Shown here piece after piece: positions 46,401 through 58,400 of a stretch of DNA of 64,000 nt. A program made the position numbers and the translations under genes. The notes beneath the pieces are model-generated. The model was given only the letters and a program-made list of their open reading frames with translations, searched no databases and was not told where the DNA came from. Numbering within the stretch: position 1 is the stretch's first letter; every line of letters starts with the position of its first letter. Source of the stretch: Dallia pectoralis (taxonomy: Eukaryota; Chordata; Actinopteri; Esociformes; Umbridae); NCBI GenBank assembly GCA_029465975.1, contig CM055728.1:14700205-14764204 (forward strand), written 5' to 3'.

Positions 46401-49400
46401 CAGATAAGTGAAGACGAATAACCACATCCCCTCTAGTTACAAATAGGCTATAGGATCTTCATTAAGCAGCTTGGTTCCTTTCAGACAAATATGGTTATTT
46501 GTTGTAAGTTTCTCATGTTATATTGTGTTAAGAGAAGTTATGAAATGGACTGTTATGAAAAGCTATGCATTATTGTAGGTCCTCTTAAAAATTGTCTCTA
46601 CATTTTCTAGATTACACTGACAACCATAGGATATGGTGATAAGTTCCCCAAGACCTGGAATGGACGACTCCTGGCTGCAACGTTCAGTATGATTGGAGTG
46701 GCTTTCTTTGCCCTCCCAGCTGTAAGTTCAAGCGCTGTTTGTTGTGCTTTCATTTTCAGTTTTAACATGATGCTTAGCGATATAGTGCTTGTCAGTATTG
46801 CACTTTTTATTCACACACTGCCTTTGTACACACTTGAACCTGAAACATATATGGATTACCATTTAGTTTTCCTTACGTTAGAATTACATTCTATTACATC
46901 TTTACTTGTCTTTTTGTCTTACACACACACACCTACACACACACACACACCTACACACACACATGCAGGGTATCCTGGGGTCTGGCTTTGCCCTGAAAGT
47001 CCAGGAGCAACACAGGCAGAAGCATTTTGAGAAACGACGCCAACCTGCAGCTGGCCTAATCCAGGTAGCCTGACTAATTACATGAATATTCAAGTATTTT
47101 AGAAAGACTTGTTCGGAGAGTGAGTGTATACATTTGTGTTCTTGTCTACTGTATGCTCTATTAACTGAGTTACACAGGACTTACCCTGGGTCTGAAAAAA
47201 AAAAAAATAAATACATTAAAAAAGGAATGGTTGTCCTCAAGGGCTTTCAACAATCATTTGTTAGTCGCCTGAGGATAAAAGGTCAGGAACAGAACATCCT
47301 TTCAGGACTTATCTTGGTCAGTTGATAATGAAATGTTTACTGATTTGACTGAATTGTTGTGTATAACCTCTGGTGTCATTGAACATCCTTTTGTTGTTAA
47401 CAGCAAATAAATAATATGTCATGTTCCATAACTAGAATGCCTGGCGATTTTATGCTACAAATCTTGCTCGGACTGATATGCTGTCAACGTGGGATTTCTA
47501 TGAGGAGAATGTTTCACTCCAAATGTACAGGTACATATCTTATGTTTTTTGTCAAAACAACAAAGTTATATTTCATTCTGGTAACATGTCCCATTACATT
47601 CAAAAGTACACTTTAACACTAACCGGCTAGAGTTTGCTTTTCACCCCATATAAATGGTTCAAATCTGTCAAAATAATGTCCAAAATATTTTGCAGTCTGC
47701 CTCATTTGGCTTCCACCTTATTCTACCTACTCAGTACGATGGTGGTCCTCTAGGCAGATTTCTTCCTCTGTCCAGTGTCATTTTGCCCACCTTAATCTAC
47801 TTTTATTGGTCTGTCAGATACAGTAGATATGAAAAGTCTACACACCCCTGTTAAAATGCCAGGTTATTGTGATGTGAAAAAATGAGATGAAGATAAATCA
47901 TGTCAGAACTTTTTCCAACTTTAATGTGACCTATAACCTGAACAATTCAATTGAAAAACCAAGTGAAATCTTTGAGAGCTAAAAATAAAAACCTTATAAT
48001 AACCAGCCTAGAAGGCCAGCCTCTCCTGGATTCCTCTTTACTGATGTCGTTAAAAACTGGTGTTTTGCAGGTACTTCTGAATGAAGCTTGAGGACCTGTG
48101 AGGTGTCTATTTCCTAAACTAGACACTAATGTATTTGTCCTCTTGCTGAGGTGTACACCCGGGTTTCCCAGTTCTCTTTCAATACTGGTTAGAGCCAGTT
48201 TACTATGTTCTGTGAATGGAGTAGTACACAACATTGTACGAGATCTTCATTTTCATAGCAGTTTCCCTCATGGAATAGCTTTTATTGCTCAGATCCAGAA
48301 TAGACTAATGAGTTTCAGAAGAAAGTTCTTTGTTTTGGGCCTGTAATAGAACACAGAAATGCTGATTATCCAGCTACTGAACTAGTCTAAAGAAGGCCAG
48401 TTTAATTGCTTCTTCTGTCAGCAGAACAGTTTTCAACTGCGCTAACAGAATGGCAAAAGGGTTTTCTAATGAATCAATTAGCCTTTAAAATGATAATGGG
48501 CTCCTGTTCGTCTGTGTAGATATTCCATTGAAGAATGACGAGAGAGACTTCCAGAATGAACTCTTATCTCTATTCTATTCACCAGACTCATACCTCCGCT
48601 GAATCAGCTGGACCTCTTAAGAAATCTGAAGGCCAAATCTTTCAGCAGGTTTGAATATCCATTAGGTTGATGCTTACAAATGCTTATTCCTTTTTTCTAT
48701 TGGCATTTAGCCGCCTGTATTGACCATTTTAGAGATCAAGCCTTGTCCAACCTTCCCTACAATAAATGTTACTGATGGTACCCTCCGGGTCATGAAAATC
48801 TATGACAGAAATGTGTGTGTGTGTGTGTGTTTTATTTGGCTGCAAACAAAGGAAGGACTCACAGACAGAAGCATCCCCCAGGTCTGTGATTTAATCAATA
48901 TTTGTTGTTACACCTTCTTTTTCTACCCACCTGGCTTTACTTCAATTTTGCTCCAAGCCGCTTAAGGCACTCTTCTTGAGGGAATGTGGGTGTCTCTAAT
49001 GTGTGTCTCTCTCGACACGCCCTCTCTCCATCTTGGGAATGTTGTGTCTAGATTTTGACAACGTGTGAGATGTATGTCTATAAGATCCTCCTTCAAGAAC
49101 AGTAGCCGCACATTTGCCCACAGTGCCCTAGCTAAACACGTTTAGTCCTCACAGCCACCCAGTAGATGTTCACAATTCTTGGCCCAGTTCCCAAGATATC
49201 ATTTTAAAAAATGTTTTAATTACCTCACTGGCATGGTAAGCATTTCACTGCAGTGACATTACTGCATTTTCCAATGGGTCACTGTAATGCCGTGGATTTG
49301 TGCTAGGACTTTTCAGGTAATACGTGTGTCTCTCTACTTTGCAACAGCTTTCAGCCAGAAAGACTTCAAATTAGAGGTTTTGAAATATTAGCACAATGCA

Positions 49401-52400
49401 TAGCATTGCCTTTTATTTCATGTATGTCATTCGGTACAAACATTAGTAAATCGTTAGTTGCAATCATCTCAATTGTCTGGATAGATTTTTGCAATGACAA
49501 AAATGTAACATTGTTCCAGACTTTTATTTTCTCCCAGTACTGTTGGATGAATCATTTATACTCAGAATGGATTTTTATGATACAGAGATAACTATTAATA
49601 TTCTTGCACCATCATTTTATCATACTTTTACCGACCATTACAAGGACTTGTGTAGGACATTACAAAGCCAGCCTCCATCACTATAATATCTTTTGTGTCT
49701 CCTCTACTGCCCAACACTCCACTATATCTCTCTCCAATGTCCAGCATTTACCATTCACGCAAAGACGATATGCTTTGTGGGTGCTGCCCGAGAACCTATA
49801 GGTATTGACGCACAGATACTAACATCTGCACTGCAAGTTTTCAAGTCCCTGTATATCTGTCCCTAATTTCTTATCTGTTCTTGTCTTTTCCCGCTCTTGA
49901 CATGTACTGAGAGTAGACAATATTTGGAAATACAAGGCGCTGAGTTTTTTATCTCCCTCAGCTATTCAGAATTTACAACTTATCCTCTAAATAAAGAGAT
50001 AGATATGTTGCTTTAAAATAAAACATGACAATTACTAGAAGATCTTCCAAGAAAACACAGATATGTCATTTTTCTTGACAGAGCACTGACTTAGGCCCGT
50101 AGTCATTCTGAAAGCAGGTTATAAGCAACGCAACTTGCAAAGGCGATGCTTACAGAAATAACCATGTATAGTCAATTCTGCAGATGTCAGCTCAACCCTT
50201 CATTTTCTAGTGCCTTGTCTCAGATTGAATCCGGGTGTGTTTTTGTCTCGTTTTGCTGTTTTACGCCTGTTGCCTTTTTGCTCAGTTAAACCTTTTTCAT
50301 TGTAGCCGAATAAACTGGAATCTGTTTTCATTTTGGTGTCAATTAACAAGCACTTGGTTTGAAAAGATTCCTGCCTACATTACAGTGGAAACCACGATGG
50401 TGAACTGCATGATCTGACCACACAGATGACACCCGTTCTGTTTCTTTTGGAGGCCTTTCACTGTGCCACACATGCATGCTTGCTTGTTGCTTCGTGCTGC
50501 TTGCCTGACTCCCGAATGCTCGGCTATGGAAAGAAAAGGCTTCTTCCCTCAAAAGACGTTGCCTAATTTTAAGTTAACATAAAGGTAAGACATTAACGAA
50601 AAGACGTCAGACGTCGTATTGGTATTTTACATGAGAGAAGTTGAAATGTCTATACAATTACTTTTAACTTATGTTAACAGTACATGTGAAAAGCCGACAA
50701 CCTCAAGCCAACCGTGTTACTGAAGTTTAATCAGAGCAGTTTTTTGAGTCCAGAGGAACTATTGTTCCATATTATTCTCATACTGCAGTTTCCATGAGTC
50801 ATATCTACATGGGTACTAAAACCCAAACAATTATACTCTGTTACGAAAAGAAACAGAATCCAAATATGTCTCTTCCCTTCTTGGTAGTTCACTCCAATCT
50901 GTATGTCCCTTCCTGTAGCCGGAAACCAAGCCTTAGGGATAAGGCATTTCCTAGTCCCTCTAAGACGACCGGGGCGAAAGGGAAGGCCCAGTCCCCTGGG
51001 CCTGAAGAGGGGGCAGAGGGAGTACCAACCTGGAGCTTCACTGACAGGGCCCAAGAAGCCATGCATGCCTTCCGTGCCAGGGGCAGCACTGCGCGCCAAA
51101 ACTCAGACGGTGAGAACGTTAAAAGTAAAAAGTCACAAACTTTTTACAACTTCTTTTGCCAGTTTAACCAGATCATTCTGATTGTTTGATGGTTGTTTTT
51201 GATGAACACAGAGTCACAAGAAGACGTTTTGAACAGGTTTTATAGATGGCTTTGCCGGAGATGGGTAGATCTCATGGTAGGGCGTAAGTTTCAGTCAAGG
51301 CTCCACATCAGAAATGTCTAATGAGTTTAGCTAGAAACGATACCAATCATCAGTCAGCTATAATCCAAATGATTTTCTTCTCAATTTTTTTCAAATGATG
51401 ACTATGCGCCTCATGCAGGTTGGTTGCGTTTTCAGAGATCAACAACTTTATGAGCAGTGCATGCTGCTGTACTGGGTGCAGCTGTGGCCTGCATTGAAAG
51501 TAATCGTGGGGGTTCTTCTGTGTATCGTGTGACTGCCCCTAGATTCGCAAAATGAAAGAGGTTGGGAAAGACTAAGACTCATTCAGATCTGTCCATCTGG
51601 CAAATAAAGTTATATATGAGAGAATCTTCCAGAAAGACAACCAACTCCACAACACTTTATCAGTAAGGCTGCTATGGTAGAATGGCTACACGATATCCGC
51701 TCCTGTGTTTATGGCATGAGAGCATTAGGATAAAGTTTAGACTATCTGGTCTGATGAGACCAAAAAATATTTGGTCTAAATGGCAAAAGCTACATCTGGT
51801 GAAAAACAAGGTAATGACCTGGCTAATACCATCTCAACGGTGAAGCATGGTGGTGGAGGCATCATGTTATGGGGATGTTTCTCAGTGGTTGGCACTGGGA
51901 GGCTGGTTAGAATTAAGGGAAAGTTGAATAGAGCAACATACAAAGAGGTCCTTGAGGAAGAGCGTAGGACCTCAGAATGGGGCAAAGATACATTTTCCAG
52001 CACAACAACGATCAAAAGCCAACAGAAAAACAAAATGTAATTATGGAGTGTGTAAATTGTCAGTTGTAAATTAAGTTAATAACTCAACATAATGTGGAGG
52101 AAGTGAACACATTCTGAAGGCAAAGTGTGGTCATTCTTGCAATGTTCCCAATATACTGCATATGTCTGAACCATCTTTATGTACCATATGTAAAAAAACT
52201 GTCAAAAGTTTGAACACACTTAACCCAAACTTTTTAATGTACACTACGTATAATTTTCTGTGTATTCAATGGACAATCTGATTTTGAAGATTTCTTTACT
52301 CCTCTGGGTCATGCATGCATAAAGTGCTGATTGAAATGCAGGATGAAGACTGTGGATTGAAGAGGTCTCCAGGTTAAGGCAGCCCTGGCCTAAGTATTTA

Positions 52401-55400
52401 CTAGCTTCAATTTATTAATTGGGACCAATTTAATATCATTTTGTTTCTCTGGGATTCTATAGAAAAGTATTGGTGGTGACTGTAAAATATTCTACATCGT
52501 CTCTCTTAAAAGCATTCTAAAATGCACTTTTTTCCAAATTATATGTATGCATTATATGATAGAATAGTGCAAATCCGCCCAACCCTGTTCCTGGTGATGT
52601 ACAGTCCTGTAGGTATATAGTTAATCATTCTGTTAATGATTTTAAGGCTTACCATTTGCCATCTTATCACTGTCCTTCTTTCACCAATATATGAGAATAT
52701 GTTTATAAAGGACTCCATATCTGGGTTCCCATGTAGGTTTTTATTGAGAACCCAAATTGCTGTGACTTTAGTTACAACAATTCCTGTACATGTTAAGGAA
52801 TTTTAATGTAACTGTTGCCCAATCTGCTGCTTACGTAGCTGTTTACTGCTTCACTGCCACTCAACCATTCTTCATTCACTTTCTGGTCAATGATGAAGCC
52901 TGATTGCCATGATTTACTAAGCAACTAAGCATTAGCACAGTTTCCTACAAGCATCATATTGTAGTGAAAACTGTTATAACAAACTGTTAATGCTTATGTT
53001 TGTGCCCTGTTTGTTTTCATTCCTCTCAGATCTCTCTCAACAATGCAGTTTTTTTTACTAACAGGACTGTCAAAGGTTTTTTGCTGGTTTCTGATTATTC
53101 TTGGTAAACCCTTGATACCATTTTCTGATTATTCTTGGTAAACCCTTGATACCATTTTCTGATTATTCTTGGTAAACCCTTGATACCATTTTCTGATTAT
53201 TCTTGGTAAACCCTAGATATTGTTTTCTGACTATTCTTGGTAAACCCTTGATACCATTTTCTGATTATTCTTGGTAAACCATAGATACTGTTTTCTGACT
53301 ATTCTTGGTAAACCCTAGATACCATTTTCTGATTATTCTTGGTAAACCCTTGATACCATTTTCTGATTATTCTTGGTAAACCCTAGATATTGTTTTCTGA
53401 TTATTCTTGGTAAACCCTTGATACCATTTTCTGATTATTCTTGGTAAACCCTAGATATTGTTTTCTGACTATTCTTGGTAAACCCTATAGATACTGTTTT
53501 CTGATTATTCTTAATAAACCATAGATACTGTTTTCTGACTATTCTTGGTAAACCCTAGATACTGTTTTCTGATTATTCTTAATAAACCATAGATACTGTT
53601 TTCTGACTATTCTTGGTAAACCCTATAGATACTGTTTTCTGATTATTCTTAATAAACCATAGATACTGTTTTCTGACTATTCTTGGTAAACCCTAGATAC
53701 TGATTTCTGATTATTCTTAATAAACCATAGATACTGTTTTCTGACTATTCTTGGTAAACCCTAGATACTGATTTCTGATTATTCTTAATAAACCATAGAT
53801 ACTGTTTTCTGACTATTCTTGGTAAACCCTAGATACTGTTTTTTTTACTATTCTTGGTAAACCCTAGATACTGTTTTCTGATTATTCTTGGTAAACCCCA
53901 GATACTGTTTTCTGACTATTCTTGGTAAACCGTACACATTGGTTTTTGAGTATTCTTGGTAAACCCTAGACACTGTTTTTTTACTATTCTTGGTAGTAGG
54001 TGGTGAAGGCCGCGCTTTATTATACAGCACAGACTGGTTCTTGAGCGTTACAGCCAAGCAAAGAACAGAACACAGAATGTAAAAGATTATTCATACAACA
54101 CAAGTAAATGTGTTTGTAATCACATATAAAGAATTATGCATATAACTAATCCCCTACGAATACTTACTTACTCTTATTTTACACTGTAGACACCGTTTTG
54201 GGTGAAAACGTCCTGGAGTGTTTCATGTGTGAGAACTGGCATGCCTGGCACAGACAATCCCACTACTCTTTGCTTAGGTCATTTGTTTGCCAGTTCTAAT
54301 ATTCGTAAATGCTTTGACACCTGTCTCCCTGCTTTATCTTGCAAGCCATTGCAAATTGATTAATTTATTCTATATTCCTAAGGTTTAAACATCAGATTTT
54401 TTTCTGTTTTAAATGCTTCACACTCCCAAGTGCACTAGGCTACAATACATGGTTCAGAAGAGGATGTGTACTTGGCAGAAAGTGAAAGAGTGAATGTGAA
54501 CAGCTACGCAACGATAAACAATAAAATAACAATATTTAGATCCTCAGGTTTTTAAGGATGATGGATAAAATCTCAACTTTCATGAACTGGCTTTCATTTT
54601 GTTGACAGTATTGTATATTTCTCGTCTCCTTTGCAGCAATTGAGGGTTTAATAAGTAAGAACTATTTCTGTTTTTTATTTTTGGTTGGCAGTAAGGAAGA
54701 AGCAAAAGCAAAACCTGCAAAATTCATATTCACAAATGATCGCCCTTCTGGAAACCATGCATGTCAAATTCAGCAAAAATAAATCTTCAAACCATAAGAA
54801 ATCATGCCAGCATAATGTCATTAACATCAATCATGAATAATTGAAAACCGTCAGTAGCTTGCATGGCCAGTTGTGGGTACAAGCTACTTTAATTGACCCC
54901 CAACTGCTATGGGACAGGTGTCCCAAATAAAGATTTGCAGGACGCTAAATGGCCAGAGCCCTAATGCATTGGTTGCAGTGTGCACTTTTTTGTAAAAACA
55001 TTTAATATTTATTTGGCAACCATAGCATTGACATTTATTATTATTTTTTTTCAAATAAATAATCTATTTGTTTTTCGCTTTATTATGGTTTGTTTTCAGA
55101 TCCTTTTAAAGGTATAAATAAGTTTGACATGGTTGGTCTTGATTTGCAACCTTTAGTATATAGTGGAAGTAAAGCTGCATTTTTCAAAAGGGTGTGTAGA
55201 CTCTTAATGTCACCTGTCTCCTCTATATAGTGATTATTATTGGGTCAAGTTAAATACAAAAACATTCAGGGGTCCATGAAATGACCCATTAAAGTCTCAC
55301 AAATGTCTTTGGGTACAGCTCTGGGAATATTTATTTTTATTGAATCTTTATTTAGTCAGATAAGACAAATGAAAACCTCTTTTTTACTATGATGACCTAG

Positions 55401-58400
55401 GGAAAGACAAAACTCGTAACACATGAGTACGTTAAAACGTTTTTTTTTTAAGATAGCGTTTTTTTTGCAATCTGTTGTGCAACGAAGCTAACTCAATGGC
55501 AGCAGTCAACTTTAATATATGATATTTTTAGATTCCCAGGGCCTATACTAGATACATCAAAACATATGCTTACATTTATTTCACAACTAAATTAATTTAT
55601 ATTTTAAATTATTTTGTGTCTGATAAGCGAAAACAATCCTCACAAATCACATATTTTGACATGTTCCTAAGTGAGCTATCATTCAAATATAAATACAAGT
55701 GACAGAATGACCTGAGGGTCCAAGTTATGAGTAACCAAGCAAATATACAATGTACTAAACCCTTACCAAAAAAATACTTTAAGTAGTGCGCGCTAGGCTA
55801 CAGACCAGACCAACATGTACATTTATTTATTGGCTGTATTGAGTACTATTACATGCACAGAAAATATATAACAAATAGATTTATGCTACACAAAACAAGT
55901 TTCTCTAAAAATAATTTTGATATCTGAAATTTGGCTACTAAATTGGTGTGTTAAATCAAAATAAAACGCTTCCCTTTTAGTGTCCGGAAGCCAATTTCTA
56001 TTATTTTTCAGTTTTGACAAAACATGTGAATGACAATGATGTCTAAAATAAATACTTGGTCTGAATTCACCTCATTCACGTATAAAAGAGGCTGTTGGTG
56101 CTGACAGATTTGAATTTCCCAGATGGAATTAAGCTGTTAGGAGGCACACACGAATAATTGAAAAGAATGCTTTTTTAGTTAAAGCTTTGCTTACACCATT
56201 GTTTTCTATAATTGTTACTTTCCAGCTATTCTTAAAGGCCAAATTTGGACAACAATGCTGAAGCTACCTACTATAGATAAAGAACAAAAGTAGTTATAAG
56301 AAGCTTTAAACAGTACCCAGTCATAATTACAACCATCGAGTTGAATTTGTCCATTTTAGTATTGTATTTTATTTTTGCACATATATTTTCACAAGTTACC
56401 AAATGTTTAACCAAAATGTAATAATTAAAAGAGACCTGAGTGACAGGTAGACTTGTGCTCATTCATTACCCTTAACGTAACGATTAAGTCTGTTTATCTG
56501 TATAAGCTAGAGTCCACAGCCTTATTGACAAAAAAGTCTAAATTGCCATTGGCAGTTTAGCCTACTTTTTCACACAAAGCAGAATTATAAGCCACTGTAA
56601 GCCATTTTTGGCTATTCAAATTTTAGAGGAACATAAAATAAGACATGCAGATATTCAAATGATGACTTGAGTGTACAACTACATAATGACTTTGAATTGT
56701 AAGCATGCATGCTGTTGAAATTGTTTTTGAGATGACTAACTTAAACAGTAACATTCAGCATGGCCAAGTTGAGTCATTGGAGGTGGACGAAGAGGAAATA
56801 ATCAGAAGAATTTCTTGACTTCTATATAAACACACGACCATTCAAGTTTGGGGTCGTCTAGAAATATCCTTGTTTTTTAGTGAAAAGAAAATGTTCTGTC
56901 CAGAAATACAGTATAGCCATTGTTTATGTTGTACATGTTTATTGTATTATTGCAAAAAAGACAAATTATTATTTCAATTAAAATTCAATCAATTAATAAC
57001 TTCTTACCATGTCAATGACTATATTTCCTAAAAATGTTTCCTGTATTTTTTGTACAAACTAATTTCATGCATATTTACATAGAAATCAAGGACATTTCTA
57101 AGTGACCCCAAACCTTTGAACGGTAGTGTATCAACTACAAATCAATTATGTAGTATTCCACCAATGCAATGCTGTGCTGAAAGTACTTGTTCCACTGCAC
57201 AGTTGAAACTGCCGGCTATGCACAAACATTGCTTGGCTTAATGTGAACCCAATAGCAAAGACGTACGTGTGAAAGAAAGCAGTGGAAGCTTTGACATTTT
57301 GGTTGATGTGATGTCCTTCTTTTTGTTCCACAGAGGCTTGCCTCCCAGGGGAAGAAATTGGGGACAATAAGAACTGCCACTGTGACTTCCTTCAAGATCT
57401 ATCTCCTGGGTTGAAGGTCACGATAAGGGCGATAATGTAAGAGATTTTATATTCACTTAATTCCCCAAGAACAATACAACGTAGAAACATAAACTCAAAT
57501 TGAAAAAAAACTGCCTTTACCCTTTTCAAGAAAACATCAACATCAGTGGTTGGAATTTGCTAAACCTGATTCAGGTTTATCTGAGATGTTCAATATAATA
57601 TGAGGAATGTCATAAAAACTATTATTTAAAACAAGGTTTAAACACTGGTTAGCACTTAATGACATTAGGTCTACAATATGCTGCTCTTAGCGCATTTTTG
57701 CAAGACCTAATCTCGCTGATTGGATGGCTGAGAGAACCAATTAGATGTGATGCTGCCCTGAGAACATATTTCAATAACTAAAAGTCCAACCTACTCCAAG
57801 CAAGTCACATGAATTATTTTGTATTCATTTGGCCGGTTTTGGTGCTACCCATATAAATGTGAATGTATTGAAAGCAAACACATAACATAATTGAATTTCT
57901 GTTCATTTTACGTACATATGTTATTTTGTGTGTTTATGTCTCAAATATCTGTGTCCAATAATGTATTAAATAAATCCAGTGTTCTCTAATTGTTTATCAA
58001 CTGTCTATCAACAGGAAGGTAATGTCAATACATATGTGGTTTACATTTGTTGTTATATTGTTTTCAATATAACTTGCACATTTTTACCTAAATCAAGGGA
58101 TTATTGTCCTCTTTTAAGTGTAAGATCAAGCTAATAAACAAAAACGGTGCTTATTTGCGCATCTTCAGGGGACAATAATTAAATCAGAAATGTCTCCTCC
58201 AGCATCATGAGGTTTCTGGTGTCAAAAAGGAGGTTTAAAGAGAGTCTACGGCCCTATGACGTCATGGATGTGATCGAGCAATACTCTGCAGGCCACTTGG
58301 ACATGCTGAGTCGGATTAAACAACTACAGTCCAGGCAAGACCCTCCCGTTACTACCTTCACAGATCCATTCACAGATCCATTCAATTGTAACTTACCTCG

